Assembly: GCA_031291415.1 (NCBI GenBank)
Contig: JARLJB010000188.1
Span: 1 to 57,027, forward strand
Length of the DNA stretch: 57,027 nt
DNA from: Telmatospirillum sp.
GTDB taxonomy: Bacteria; Pseudomonadota; Alphaproteobacteria; Rhodospirillales; Magnetospirillaceae
Reading direction: 5' to 3'
Made by a program: the position numbers and the translations under genes
The notes under the pieces: generated by a model
Told to the model about the DNA's origin: nothing
Databases searched by the model: none
What the model saw: the letters and a program-made list of their open reading frames with translations, nothing else
In this document: in pieces, positions 8,302 through 22,082 of the stretch
How the letters are laid out: each line of letters begins with the position of its first letter
Position numbering within the stretch: the first letter of the stretch is position 1

Positions 8302-9462
8302 TCAAATATCATCCGATGCGCCCCGCCTGCCGATATGGACGTCGCGGTGAATGTAGACGCTCATGATCAGGCCGAAGCCGAACAGCAGCGTCAGCATCGC
8401 CGTCCCGCCGTAGGAGATCAGGGGCAGAGGAACGCCGACCACCGGCACGATCCCCATGACCATGGCGATATTGATGAACACGTAAAGGAAGAAGGTGGTG
8501 GTGAGCCCCAGGCCGACAAGGCGGGCGAACTGGCTACGGGCGCGAAGGCTCATGGCGTAGCCGTAGACGAGGATAAGCGTATAGAGAGCCACCAGGACCA
8601 GGCCGCCAACCATCCCCCACTCCTCGGCCAGCATGGTGAAGATGAAGTCGGTCTGCTTTTCCGGCAGAAAATTGAGGTGGCTTTGCGTCCCCAGCATGAA
8701 TCCCTTGCCGAACATGCCTCCGGATCCCAGAGCGATCTTCGATTGCAGGATATGGTAGCCGGCCCCCAGCGGATCGTTCTCCGGATTGAGAAAGGTGATG
8801 ATGCGTTGGCGCTGGTATTCGCGCATGAACTTCCAGGCCACCGGCACCGCGCCGACGCCGGCGGCGATGATCACCGCGAACTTCCAGACCCTGACCCCGG
8901 CCAGGAAAAACATCGCGCCGCTGCCCAGGGTCAGCATCATCGCCGTACCGAGGTCGGGCTGCTTCAAGACCAGGCCGACCGGCAGGAACACCATGATCAC
9001 CGGCGGAATCAGAAACAGCGGACGCCCGACATCCTGGTAGCTGGCGCCGTGAAAATAGCGGGCCAGCGCCAGGACCAGGGTTATCTTCATGATTTCGGAG
9101 GGCTGCAACTGGATGAAACCGAGGTCAATCCAGCGTTGCGCCCCCATGCCGACCGAACCGCGAATCTCGACGGCCATCAGCAAAAGCAGCGCCACGGCGT
9201 AAAGCAGATAGGCCCAGCGCATCCACACCCGGATGTCGACCATCGAGACCGCCAGCATCACCACCATGCCGACCAGGAACCTTACGATCTGACGCGATGC
9301 CCAGGGGTCGATGTTGCCGTTTGCCGCGGAATAAAGGGTCAGGAAACCGACCGAACAAACCACGGTGATCAGCAGAACGAACGACCAGCTGACATGCCAC
9401 AGCTTTTCGCGCAATGTCATCTCGGAACGGCTGAACCGGAAGTACATCTGGCGTTCCCTCAT
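8302..9462 (-). CDS. rodA: Peptidoglycan glycosyltransferase RodA
   Basis: A 386-residue polytopic SEDS-family membrane protein with about ten hydrophobic spans. It carries the family segments KQPDLGTAMML, EKQTDFIFTMLAEEWG and the C-terminal GVPLPLISYGGT. RodA polymerises glycan strands for lateral wall growth in the elongasome with its transpeptidase partner PBP2. That partner is encoded just upstream, with a 4-nt ATGA overlap. Last gene of mreB-mreC-mreD-mrdA-rodA. The adjacent PBP2 gene and operon context favour RodA over the division paralogue FtsW. Confidence 0.95.
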   Translation of the reverse strand: MRERQMYFRFSRSEMTLREKLWHVSWSFVLLITVVCSVGFLTLYSAANGNIDPWASRQIVRFLVGMVVMLAVSMVDIRVWMRWAYLLYAVALLLLMAVEIRGSVGMGAQRWIDLGFIQLQPSEIMKITLVLALARYFHGASYQDVGRPLFLIPPVIMVFLPVGLVLKQPDLGTAMMLTLGSGAMFFLAGVRVWKFAVIIAAGVGAVPVAWKFMREYQRQRIITFLNPENDPLGAGYHILQSKIALGSGGMFGKGFMLGTQSHLNFLPEKQTDFIFTMLAEEWGMVGGLVLVALYTLILVYGYAMSLRARSQFARLVGLGLTTTFFLYVFINIAMVMGIVPVVGVPLPLISYGGTAMLTLLFGFGLIMSVYIHRDVHIGRRGASDDI

Positions 9463-11441
9463 CCCGGATCCCCGTCCTCGGGGTCATCGAGGATCGGGTC
9501 CTGGTGGAAATGTCCACCCTCGTCATCGGCGGGCTGGTGCCAATGGGAGTCTTTTTTCGGTGCCGGGCGCGCCGCCGTCGGAGGACTGGGCTCGCCCTGC
9601 ACGCCACGCGGCTGGAAGCGCTTTTGCACCTCGGTCAGAATATCGCGGCACATCGGCGCTGCCACCGACGAACCTCCGCCGCCGTGTTCGACGGTCACGC
9701 AACAGGCGTAACGCGGCTCGGACTCCGGAGCATAGGCGATGAACAAGGCGTGGTCGCGTTCCTTCCACGGCAAGTCCTCGTTCTTCTTCACTCCGCTGTC
9801 GCGTTCACGCATGGTGATGCGCCGAACCTGCGCCGAACCGGACTTGCCCGACATCGCCATGCCGTCGTCCTTGATTCGCGACCCATACGCCGTCCCGCCG
9901 GGCTCGTTGACGACGGCGAACATGCCTCGGCGGATCTGCGCCAGCGACTGACGCGAAATACCGAGATCGGGCCAGTCGGGAGCTGGACGCGGCATATCGT
10001 GCGATCCCTCGACCAGATCACGGGCGAGATGGGGCTGCACGGCATAGCCGCCGTTGGCGACACGGGCGCACATCACCGCCAGCTGCAACGGCGTCGCCAG
10101 GACCTGCCCCTGACCGATCGCATTGTTCAAGGTGTCGCCGGGATGCCAGGGCTGTCCCATGGTCGCCCGCTTCCAGGCGCGGTTGGGTATGTTGCCGCCC
10201 CGCTCTCCCGGCAGGTCGAGATTGAGCGGCGCCCCCAATCCGAAACGCTTGGCCATTTCGGCGATCCGCTCGAAACCGGTCCGCCGGGCGATTTCCCAGA
10301 AGTAGACGTCGCAAGAGTTCTTGATGCCGCCCTGCAGGTCAAGCGCGCCATGCCCGCCCTTCTTCCAGCAGTGGAAGGTGATATTGCCAAGACTCATCTG
10401 ACCGGGACACAGCACCCGTTGGTCGGCGGTTATGGTGCCGCTCTCCAAGGCAGCCAAGGCCGTCATCAACTTGAAAGTCGATCCCGGCGGATATTGTCCG
10501 GCGATTGCCTTGTTGGTCAGCGGTGAACGCGGGTTGCTGCTGAGCTCGCGCCATTCGTCGGACGACAGACCACGATTGAAGGCGTTCGGATCAAAAGACG
10601 GCGTCGAGGCCATCACCAGGATATCGCCGGTGTGGATGTCGATGACCACCGCCGCCGCGCTTTCCGCCCCCAGACGCTGGGCGGCGAACTGCTGCAAATC
10701 GAGATCGATGGTGAGATTGAGATCGATGCCGGGCTCGCCCTCGTCACGTTTCAGTTCGCGAATCGTCCGGCCGACAGCGTTGACCTCGACCTGGCTGGTG
10801 CCCCCTTTGCCGCGCAATGCCAAATCGTAGACCCGCTCAACGCCGTTCTTGCCGATGCGGAAGCCAGGCAGTTCCAGCAAAGGATCGGATGACGCCTGCA
10901 GATCGGCCTCGGAGACCGCCGAGACATAGCCCAGCAAATGGGCGCCCAAGCCTTCCAACGGATAGCTGCGGCTCTGACCGACGTCGATCATCACGCCGGG
11001 CAAGTCGGGGGTGTTGATTTCGATGCGAGCGACGTCCTCCCAAGACAGATTCTCGCGCACGGTAACCGGCACGAAACTGCGGCGCCGCTTGATCTCACGG
11101 GCGATGCGAGCCCGATCATGCTCGGTGACGGGAATGATGTTGGAGAGCGAATCCAAAGTATCGTCGAGGTCGTCGGTCTGTTCCGAGACGATCAACACAC
11201 GGTAATTCTGCTGATTGACAGCCATCGGCACGCCGTTGCGGTCGAGAATCCGGCCGCGTGGCGGCGGCAGCAGTCGGAGATTGATGCGGTTCTCATCGGC
11301 CAGAGTGGCATATTTGTCTGCCTCGAGGACCTGCAGGTAATACATCCGGCCTGCCAGCGCCGATAACAGCGCGAGCTTTCCACCACCAAGCAAAAGGGCG
11401 CGCCGACCAATGATCTTGGCGCGGTCGTTGTCGCGGCTCAT
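9459..11441 (-). CDS. mrdA: Penicillin-binding protein 2 (elongation transpeptidase)
   Basis: A 660-residue bitopic class B PBP. It has a short cytoplasmic N-terminus, one membrane anchor (LLLGGGKLALLSALAG), a pedestal domain, then the transpeptidase with the PPGSTFK active-site serine box. The third box reads GKSGSAQ, so it is KSG where KTG is usual, a conservative change. The C-terminal tail is low-complexity and His/Pro-rich. It crosslinks peptidoglycan during cell elongation. The stop overlaps the rodA start. Confidence 0.95.
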   Translation of the reverse strand: MSRDNDRAKIIGRRALLLGGGKLALLSALAGRMYYLQVLEADKYATLADENRINLRLLPPPRGRILDRNGVPMAVNQQNYRVLIVSEQTDDLDDTLDSLSNIIPVTEHDRARIAREIKRRRSFVPVTVRENLSWEDVARIEINTPDLPGVMIDVGQSRSYPLEGLGAHLLGYVSAVSEADLQASSDPLLELPGFRIGKNGVERVYDLALRGKGGTSQVEVNAVGRTIRELKRDEGEPGIDLNLTIDLDLQQFAAQRLGAESAAAVVIDIHTGDILVMASTPSFDPNAFNRGLSSDEWRELSSNPRSPLTNKAIAGQYPPGSTFKLMTALAALESGTITADQRVLCPGQMSLGNITFHCWKKGGHGALDLQGGIKNSCDVYFWEIARRTGFERIAEMAKRFGLGAPLNLDLPGERGGNIPNRAWKRATMGQPWHPGDTLNNAIGQGQVLATPLQLAVMCARVANGGYAVQPHLARDLVEGSHDMPRPAPDWPDLGISRQSLAQIRRGMFAVVNEPGGTAYGSRIKDDGMAMSGKSGSAQVRRITMRERDSGVKKNEDLPWKERDHALFIAYAPESEPRYACCVTVEHGGGGSSVAAPMCRDILTEVQKRFQPRGVQGEPSPPTAARPAPKKDSHWHQPADDEGGHFHQDPILDDPEDGDPG

Positions 11442-11443
11442 GG

Positions 11444-11959
11444 TCAGGCACTACGCAACAAGGCCAGCTGGGCTCGGGCAAAGAACCAGCTCAGCACGGG
11501 ATAAGAACACATGGTCATCAGGAACTCGAACATCACCGAATGCAGTTCCAGTCGATGACCGACCAGCAACGACACCAGAGCCCACTGCAGCAGGAAGGCG
11601 CCGGTACCGACCAAACCGAATCCCCACCACGCGATGCGAAACGGCTTGCCGTGAAAAAAACGCCGCTGCGACGCGGTCATGCCCTGCGCCAGCAGATAAA
11701 TCAGCGGCGACACGCCAAGCGGCGTCCCGGCGATCACGTCGTTGATCAGACCAAGGCCAAAGGCCACGGCCGGCGGCATCAGATCGGGGCGATAGATCGA
11801 CCAATAGTATACGCCGATCAACGGCAGAAGCGGCACGACCATGGCGAATTCCGGCAAATGCACCGGAACGGCATCAAGCAGAATCAAAAGCAGGGTCAAA
11901 CCGACCGGCACCAGATGGCGAACCCCTTGATCCATCCGCTGCAGAAACGACCCCTTCAC
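11444..11959 (-). CDS. mreD: Rod-shape-determining protein MreD
   Basis: A 171-residue membrane protein of about five spans, found in the canonical slot between mreC and mrdA. The GTG start overlaps the mreC stop as GTGA. MreD links MreC, RodA and PBP2 in the elongasome. Sequence conservation of MreD is low, so position and hydrophobic profile carry much of the identification. Confidence 0.88.
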   Translation of the reverse strand: MKGSFLQRMDQGVRHLVPVGLTLLLILLDAVPVHLPEFAMVVPLLPLIGVYYWSIYRPDLMPPAVAFGLGLINDVIAGTPLGVSPLIYLLAQGMTASQRRFFHGKPFRIAWWGFGLVGTGAFLLQWALVSLLVGHRLELHSVMFEFLMTMCSYPVLSWFFARAQLALLRSA

Positions 11960-12828
11960 CGCTCACGTCCTTCGGGCACCGGATCGCTGGGCAGAATGCC
12001 CGGCAGGCCGTAATCGACCACCGTGACATACTCCAACTGATAGCGGTGCACGAAGGGCTCGACTCGCACGATACCGTCTTGCACCGACGAAATCACACCG
12101 ATCGGCAGCCCGGGCGGAAAGGCGCCGCCGTGCCCGGAACTGACCACGCGATCGCCCGGCGCGGCATTGGTCCCCGATGACAGATAGCTAAGCCGCGGCC
12201 GATCGGTGTTGTCACCGGTCAGAATCGCCTTGGCGCGCGAATTCTCAAGAAGAACGGGGATATGGCTGTTGATGTCGGTAATCAGCAACACGCGGGCCGA
12301 CCGCTGCCCGACCTCGGCGACGCGTCCGACGAGAAACTCTCCGGCGATCACCGCCTGGCCTTTGCGGATACCGTCGCGGCTGCCCGAATTGACCAGCATG
12401 GAATGAACGAAAGCGCCCCCGGTATCACCGACGACGCGCGTGGTGATGAAGGATGGATCGGGATCAGGGAGGTAATTGAGTTGGTTCTTCAGCGCGCGGT
12501 TCTCGTTATCGAGCTGGCGGGCCAGCGTCTGCCAATGCATGAGATTGGCGTTCTCTTCCCGCAGCCGGACGTTCTCGGCACGCAGCGTCGCCAATTCGCG
12601 CACGGCGCCGACGACGTCGGCAATGGTGCCGGCCGGCCGGCTCATCACGTCGAGGATCGGCACCACCGCATCGCTGACCGCCACCCGCATTCTCTCGACA
12701 AGAACCGTGTCCGCCTTGCCCAGCAACATCAATCCGAAGGAAGCCATGGCGAGCGCAAGAAAGGCAAAACGCTGGGCAAGCTGCCTCAGCGTCGCCAGAC
12801 GTCCCAGCGCTCCCGAATGCTGCTTCAC
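11956..12828 (-). CDS. mreC: Rod-shape-determining protein MreC
   Basis: A 290-residue protein with an N-terminal membrane anchor (residues about 15-38), a coiled-coil region (ELATLRAENVRLREEN), and the periplasmic beta domains with FVHSMLVNSGSRDGIRKG and VVSSGHGGAFPPGLPIG signatures. It activates PBP2 in the elongasome. A GTG start with GGGGAGG upstream is used. It follows mreB by 34 nt and overlaps mreD. Confidence 0.95.
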   Translation of the reverse strand: MKQHSGALGRLATLRQLAQRFAFLALAMASFGLMLLGKADTVLVERMRVAVSDAVVPILDVMSRPAGTIADVVGAVRELATLRAENVRLREENANLMHWQTLARQLDNENRALKNQLNYLPDPDPSFITTRVVGDTGGAFVHSMLVNSGSRDGIRKGQAVIAGEFLVGRVAEVGQRSARVLLITDINSHIPVLLENSRAKAILTGDNTDRPRLSYLSSGTNAAPGDRVVSSGHGGAFPPGLPIGVISSVQDGIVRVEPFVHRYQLEYVTVVDYGLPGILPSDPVPEGRER

Positions 12829-12862
12829 GCCTTACCTCCCCCGCTGCCCCACCGGGCACCGG

Positions 12863-15760
<2,898 letters not shown>

Positions 15761-16158
15761 CGTCGGGATCCTAGCGCCTCACGCCGACTGCCGGGGGACA
15801 ACGCCCATATGCGTCCCGCCGCCTCCGCATTTCGGTTGGCCAGTACCGGCGAGGGGAACACGGGGGGATGCCAGACGGGCTCGTCATGGCGGCAGGAGAG
15901 ACTTCGGGCGGGCAGGGAGCGCAATCGCATTCCGTCCGAGGTTCCCCCCATCTCTTTTCGTCCGTCTCGAGTTTTCGACCGGCAAATCTAATCTGAACGG
16001 CATACTACCGTCCCGCCCGTCCACTAGGAAGTAAGAGAGATTAATTGTCAATATGGATAGTCGGCCTTTCCGAATGATACCGGAAATCGCCGATCCAGCC
16101 TGAACTCCCGTCTCTCTGAAAAGACAAGGAAGTCCAGACTGGCGCTTTTCGACGGTGC
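15761..16158 (-). promoter_or_regulatory. leuA upstream region with long leader
   Basis: No recognised gene. On the minus strand a perfect TTGACA (16046-16051) lies 17 nt before CCTAGT (16023-16028), a plausible promoter giving a leader of roughly 250 nt. Inside the leader a 64-codon frame (15757-15951) begins with MGGTSDGMRL and ends in the ATGA that starts leuA. It has no run of leucine codons, so a classical attenuation peptide is not supported. Confidence 0.4.
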
Positions 16159-17271
<1,113 letters not shown>

Positions 17272-17351
17272 TCAATCCTGTCCGGAAGAACCATTCTTGG
17301 CGGCATGAATGGCCGGATCAAGCCCGGCCACGACGGATTTCGATGTGACTC

Positions 17352-17867
17352 CTAGATCGGATTGGGTCCCCGCGCAATGGCGACCACTCCGGTGCGGGAA
17401 ACGTCGACCAGTCCCAGCGGCTCCATCAGATGGATGAAGGCGTCGAGCTTGTCGGTCGCCCCGACGATCTCGAAAACGAAGGAGTCATTGGTGGAATCAA
17501 CGGCGCGAGCCCGAAAGATGTCGGCGATGCGCAAGGATTCCACCCGTCTTTCTCCGGTTCCCGCCACCTTGACGAGAGCCAGTTCACGCGACACAGAGGG
17601 ACCTTCGATGGTCAGGTCCGACACTTTGTGGACCGGCACCAATCGGCGCAACTGCGCCTTGATCTGTTCGATCACCATCAAGGTTCCGGAGGTCACGATG
17701 GTGATCCGCGACAATTGTTCGCGCGTATCGACTTCGGCCACCGTCAGGCTTTCGATATTGTAACCGCGACCGGAAAACAGCCCGATGACGCGGGCCAGCA
17801 CGCCAGCCTCGTTGTCGACCAGAATGGCGACGGTGTGCCGGAGAATTTCCTGTGGTTGCGAGACCAT
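17352..17867 (-). CDS. ilvH: Acetolactate synthase small regulatory subunit
   Basis: A 171-residue protein with an N-terminal ACT domain (HTVAILVDNEAGVLARVIGL ... NIESLTVAEVD) and the C-terminal ALS-small domain ending in SRTGVVAIARG. It binds valine and confers feedback control on IlvB. It follows ilvB by 15 nt. AGGGGGAG precedes the ATG. Confidence 0.97.
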   Translation of the reverse strand: MVSQPQEILRHTVAILVDNEAGVLARVIGLFSGRGYNIESLTVAEVDTREQLSRITIVTSGTLMVIEQIKAQLRRLVPVHKVSDLTIEGPSVSRELALVKVAGTGERRVESLRIADIFRARAVDSTNDSFVFEIVGATDKLDAFIHLMEPLGLVDVSRTGVVAIARGPNPI

Positions 17868-17882
17868 GCTCCGACTCCCCCT

Positions 17883-19643
17883 TCAGACCAGGACCATGCC
17901 GTCTTCGGAAACGACGCCGCCCGTCTCGTCTTTCGGGCCGAGCAACATTTCATTATGCGCGGCGCCCGACGGGATCATCGGGAAACAATTCTCCGCCGGA
18001 TCGACGCGGCAATCGACAATGACCGAACGGTCGCTGGCGATCATCTGGGCGATGACATCGTCCAATTCGTCGACCTTGTCCGCCTTCAGGCCCACCGCGC
18101 CGAAGGCATCGGCCAGTTTGACGAAATCGGGCAACGACACCGAATGGCTTTCCGAATAGCGGGCGCCATGCAGCAATTCCTGCCACTGGCGCACCATGCC
18201 CATGTATTGGTTGTTGAGGATGAACACCTTCACCGGCAGGTGATATTGGGCCAGCGTCGCCATTTCCTGAATGTTCATCTGGATCGAGGCTTCGCCGGCG
18301 ATATCGATGACCAGCGAGTCGGGATGGGCGATCTGCACGCCCATGGCGGCCGGCAATCCATACCCCATGGTTCCGAGACCGCCCGAAGTGAGCCAACGGC
18401 CCGGCGTCTCGAACTTATAGAATTGGGCAGCCCACATCTGATGCTGACCGACCTCGGTCGTGATGTAGGTATCGCGGTCCTTGGTCAACTGATAGAGCCG
18501 TTCGATGGCGTATTGCGGTTTGATCAGCTTGCCGTTCTGCACATAGTGCAGGCAGTCCTTGCCCTGCCACTGCTTGATCTTCACCCACCAGGCGGCCAGG
18601 TCCTTGTCGTTGACGTGAAGCTGCCTGGCCTTCCAAACCTTGATCATGTCCTCGAGGACGTGGGCGACGTCGCCGATGATGGCGAGATCGACGGCGACGT
18701 TCTTGTTGACCGACGATGGATCGATATCGATGTGGATCTTCGTCGAATTAGGCGAAAAGGCGTTGATCCGCCCGGTCACCCGGTCGTCGAAACGGGCGCC
18801 GACGCAAATCATCAGGTCGCAGCCGTGCATGGCCATATTGGCCTCGTAGGTCCCGTGCATCCCCAACATGCCGAGCGACAAGGGATCGGATCCGGGAAAG
18901 CCGCCCAATCCCATCAAAGTCTGGGTACAGGGGAAGCCGGTCATATGCACCAGCTGCGACAGCAGCTGACTGGCCGCCGGGCCGGAGTTCACGACACCGC
19001 CGCCGACATAGAAAATCGGCTGCTTGGCAGCCGCCATCAGCGCCACGGCTTCGCCGATGGCTCCGAGATCGCCTTTGACCTGCGGCCGATAGCTCTTGTG
19101 CTTGACCTTGGCCGGGCCGACATAGATGCCCTTGCTGACCAGAATATCCTTGGGCAGATCGACCACCACCGGTCCGGGACGGCCGGTCCGCGCCACGTAG
19201 AACGCCTCATGCACCACATGGGCGACCTGATTGACGTCCTTGACCAGATAATTGTGCTTGGTGCAAGGCCGGGTAATCCCCGTGGTATCGGCTTCCTGAA
19301 AGGCATCGTTACCGATCAGATGGGTCGGAACCTGCCCGGTCAGACAGACCACCGGAACCGAATCGCAGAGCGCATCGAGCAATCCGGTCACCGCATTGGT
19401 CGCCCCTGGTCCCGAAGTGACCAGAACAACCCCGACCTTGCCGGTCGAACGGGCATAGCCTTCCGCAGCATGAACGGCCGCCTGTTCGTGACGCACAAGG
19501 ATATGGCGCAGGCGATTTTGCTTGAACAGCTCGTCATAGAGCGGGAGCACGGCACCGCCGGGATACCCGAAAATGACCTCGACGCCCTGGTCGACCAGAG
19601 CCCTGAGGACCAGTTCCGCTCCCGTCATCGTCTCCTGTCCCAT
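17883..19643 (-). CDS. ilvB: Acetolactate synthase large catalytic subunit
   Basis: A 586-residue ThDP- and FAD-dependent enzyme that forms acetolactate or acetohydroxybutyrate, the first common step of Val/Ile/Leu synthesis. The N-terminal pyrimidine domain has YPGGAVLPLYDEL and the catalytic glutamate in RHEQAAVHAAEGYAR. The C-terminal ThDP domain has AGEASIQMNIQE followed by NNQYMGMVRQWQ. First gene of the ilvBHC cluster, with AAGGGGG before the ATG. Confidence 0.98.
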   Translation of the reverse strand: MGQETMTGAELVLRALVDQGVEVIFGYPGGAVLPLYDELFKQNRLRHILVRHEQAAVHAAEGYARSTGKVGVVLVTSGPGATNAVTGLLDALCDSVPVVCLTGQVPTHLIGNDAFQEADTTGITRPCTKHNYLVKDVNQVAHVVHEAFYVARTGRPGPVVVDLPKDILVSKGIYVGPAKVKHKSYRPQVKGDLGAIGEAVALMAAAKQPIFYVGGGVVNSGPAASQLLSQLVHMTGFPCTQTLMGLGGFPGSDPLSLGMLGMHGTYEANMAMHGCDLMICVGARFDDRVTGRINAFSPNSTKIHIDIDPSSVNKNVAVDLAIIGDVAHVLEDMIKVWKARQLHVNDKDLAAWWVKIKQWQGKDCLHYVQNGKLIKPQYAIERLYQLTKDRDTYITTEVGQHQMWAAQFYKFETPGRWLTSGGLGTMGYGLPAAMGVQIAHPDSLVIDIAGEASIQMNIQEMATLAQYHLPVKVFILNNQYMGMVRQWQELLHGARYSESHSVSLPDFVKLADAFGAVGLKADKVDELDDVIAQMIASDRSVIVDCRVDPAENCFPMIPSGAAHNEMLLGPKDETGGVVSEDGMVLV

Positions 19644-19725
19644 GATCCGGTCCCCCTTCCCGCTTCTTGCACAAGACTCCTCCCTCCGCAGCGCGAAAGG
19701 CAGGCAAGGAGGGCAAGCTAGACTT

Positions 19726-20709
19726 TCATTCAGTCGTGGTCAACAGAAACTGACGAATATTCGAAATGATTGTCTCTTCAAAACTTTCTGAAAATTGCGT
19801 GTTCATGATTTGGTCCGGAATAATCTGATGCCGGAACCACGTCATCTGTCGTTTTGCGTAGCGCCGCGTCGCCTGTTGGCCGGCTGTCACTGCGCCCTCC
19901 AACGACACGCGGCCGGACAGGTGGGCGGCCAGTTCCGCGACACCCAGCGCCCGCATTGCCGGCAGCTCCGGAGCGAGATTTTGCGCCATCAGAGCCCGAA
20001 CCTCGTCCAAGGCTCCATGGGAGATCATCGCGCTGAACCGGCCGTCGCACTGAGCATAGAGGCGCTCGCGCGGCGGCAACACCGCGATGGTGAAAAATCG
20101 CGCGGGCAGGCCATCGGCCGGCGGTTCGGCCTGCCAGTCGGCCAATGAACGGCCGGTCGCCGCCATCACCTCCCAGGCCCGGACCAGCCGCTGGCTGTTA
20201 CCGGGGTGCAACCGGCCGGCCATCAGCGGATCGAGCTCAGCGAGCGCATGGTGAAAGGCGGCGTTGCCGAGCTGGGCGAAGCGGTCGCGCGCCTCCTGGC
20301 GCACGGCTTCGGGGACATCGGGAACGGGAGACAGGCCCTTGGTCAGCGCCCGGAGATAAAGGCCGGTGCCACCGACCACCACCGGCAGCCGGCCCCGCTC
20401 CCAGGCAGCCTCGCAGGCCGCCGCCGCCAGACCACGCCAGCGACCGGCCGAGCAGACCTCGGCCGGCGGCAGAATGCCGTACAAACGGTGGGGGACCAGA
20501 CGCTCATCATCGACCGACGGACGCGCCGTCAGGACGCGCAGCGTGTCGTAGACCTGCATGGAATCGGCATTGATGACGTCACCGTCGAACAGCTGGGCGA
20601 TCCGCATCGCCAGGGCCGACTTTCCCGAGGCGGTCGGCCCGGCGACGATGACGGCTTTCGCGATGGTACTGATGTCAGCTCCAGTCCAGCGGATAGGACA
20701 CCATGCCAT
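19726..20709 (-). CDS. miaA: tRNA dimethylallyltransferase MiaA
   Basis: A 327-residue enzyme that transfers a dimethylallyl group to A37 of tRNAs reading UNN codons. The P-loop GPTASGKSALAMRIA is near residue 25, followed by DSMQVYDTL and VVVGGTGLYLRAL. The C-terminal segment RRYAKRQMTWFR is the family tRNA-binding motif. Starting at the only in-frame ATG makes it overlap the upstream DUF1015 gene by 35 nt. This suggests translational coupling with that gene. Confidence 0.95.
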   Translation of the reverse strand: MAWCPIRWTGADISTIAKAVIVAGPTASGKSALAMRIAQLFDGDVINADSMQVYDTLRVLTARPSVDDERLVPHRLYGILPPAEVCSAGRWRGLAAAACEAAWERGRLPVVVGGTGLYLRALTKGLSPVPDVPEAVRQEARDRFAQLGNAAFHHALAELDPLMAGRLHPGNSQRLVRAWEVMAATGRSLADWQAEPPADGLPARFFTIAVLPPRERLYAQCDGRFSAMISHGALDEVRALMAQNLAPELPAMRALGVAELAAHLSGRVSLEGAVTAGQQATRRYAKRQMTWFRHQIIPDQIMNTQFSESFEETIISNIRQFLLTTTE

Positions 20710-21916
20710 CGGCCAGCTTGGGTTCGAACCAGGTCGACTTCGGCGGCATCACCTGACCGGCGTCGGCGACGGCGACCAAGTCCTCCATGCGGGTAGCGAA
20801 CAGCGCGAAGGCCGCCGCCATTTCACCCGAGTCGACCCGCTTTTCCAATTCGCCCAAACCGCGCTTGCCGCCGACGAAATCGATCCGCTTGTCCTTGCGC
20901 AGATCGACAATGCCGAGAACCGGAGCCAGCAACCGGTCGGTCAGCAGACTGACGTCGAGACGCGCCACCGGATCGCTGGGAACGGCGTTTTTAAGGGAAA
21001 GACGGTACCACTGGCCGGGCAGATAAAGTCCGACAGTCCGGGGTTCGGTCGGACGCGCCTGGCCGCTTACCGGCTGAACGACGAATTCCTTTTCAAGCCG
21101 GGCCAGGAACTGTTCGCGGCTAAGACCGTTCAGGTCGCGGACTACACGGTTGTAGTCGAAAATCTTCATTTCTTCGATCGGGAAGCTGACCGTCAGAAAG
21201 GACTGGCTTGGGGCATCGGCGGCCGCCCCGGCCTTGCGCCGCGCCGCGGCAACCCGCGAAGCCGCCGCCGAGCGATGATGCCCGTCGGCGATATAGACTG
21301 CCGGCATGGCGTCAAAAGCGGCAGTCACCGTGGCGATCGAGGCCGGATCGCCCATCACCCAAAGCGTATGAACATTGCCGTCCACCGCCTCGACGCGGTA
21401 GGCCGGAGCAGCCGCGGTCGTCTTGGCGACGACCGCGGTCAGCGCCTCGCTGGACCGGTGCGCCAACAGCACTGGTCCGGTTTGGGCGTTGCAGGCGTCG
21501 ATCTGACGGACGCGGTCGTCCTCCTTGTCGGGACGGGTGAATTCGTGCTTACGGATACGGTTGGCGTCATAGGCCGCCACCGAGCCGCCGCCGACGATGC
21601 CGGTCTGCACATGGCCGCCCATTTCCAGACGGTAGATATAGAAGCAGGGCGAAGGGTCGCGGCACAGAACGCCTTCTGCGATCATCCTATTCAGATTTTC
21701 CGCCGCTTTGGCATAGACGGCTGGCGCATGCACGTCGGTCCCGGCAGGCAGATCGATCTCCGGCTTCGAGATATGCAGGAAACTCCAGGTCTTGCCGGCG
21801 GCAAGCTCTGCGGCCTCCTCGCTGGTCAGGACGTCATAGGGAGGCGCAGCCACTTCGGTGGCATGGGCGGCGGCGGGGCGAAGACCGGGAAAGGGACGAA
21901 ACAGCGGCAAAGACAT
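20675..21916 (-). CDS. DUF1015 family protein
   Basis: A 413-residue cytoplasmic protein of the DUF1015 (HTH-DNA-binding-like, SerC-linked) family. The start MSLPLFRPFPGLRP is preferred over an upstream in-frame ATG because it matches family N-termini and the family length. Conserved tracts include APPYDVLT near residue 24, YIADGHHRSAAA in the middle and QWYRLSL in the second half. Function is unknown. Homologues often sit near serine-synthesis genes, and serB lies divergently 166 nt away, which fits that association. Confidence 0.85.
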   Translation of the reverse strand: MSLPLFRPFPGLRPAAAHATEVAAPPYDVLTSEEAAELAAGKTWSFLHISKPEIDLPAGTDVHAPAVYAKAAENLNRMIAEGVLCRDPSPCFYIYRLEMGGHVQTGIVGGGSVAAYDANRIRKHEFTRPDKEDDRVRQIDACNAQTGPVLLAHRSSEALTAVVAKTTAAAPAYRVEAVDGNVHTLWVMGDPASIATVTAAFDAMPAVYIADGHHRSAAASRVAAARRKAGAAADAPSQSFLTVSFPIEEMKIFDYNRVVRDLNGLSREQFLARLEKEFVVQPVSGQARPTEPRTVGLYLPGQWYRLSLKNAVPSDPVARLDVSLLTDRLLAPVLGIVDLRKDKRIDFVGGKRGLGELEKRVDSGEMAAAFALFATRMEDLVAVADAGQVMPPKSTWFEPKLADGMVSYPLDWS

Positions 21917-22082
21917 GGCGGCAGGCTTCCAATCGGCATGACAGGGGTCTTGTCTCTTAGTCCAACCGGGGGCGCGCGCCAAGGGCTTCTTTGGAAGCGC
22001 CTGCGCTTCGATTTGACCGGTGTGGATCGCAACAGGGCTATCACTTGCCTTCCCGTCGGAGGCCATTTATAGAACCTGAGGT

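Noticed and set aside
17430-19721. A 763-codon frame opposite ilvH and ilvB
   Set aside because: It spans two well-identified genes on the other strand and has shadow-type His/Asp/Arg-rich composition.
21917-22066. N-terminal extension of the DUF1015 protein by 50 codons
   Set aside because: The extension is unlike the family and would exceed its usual length.
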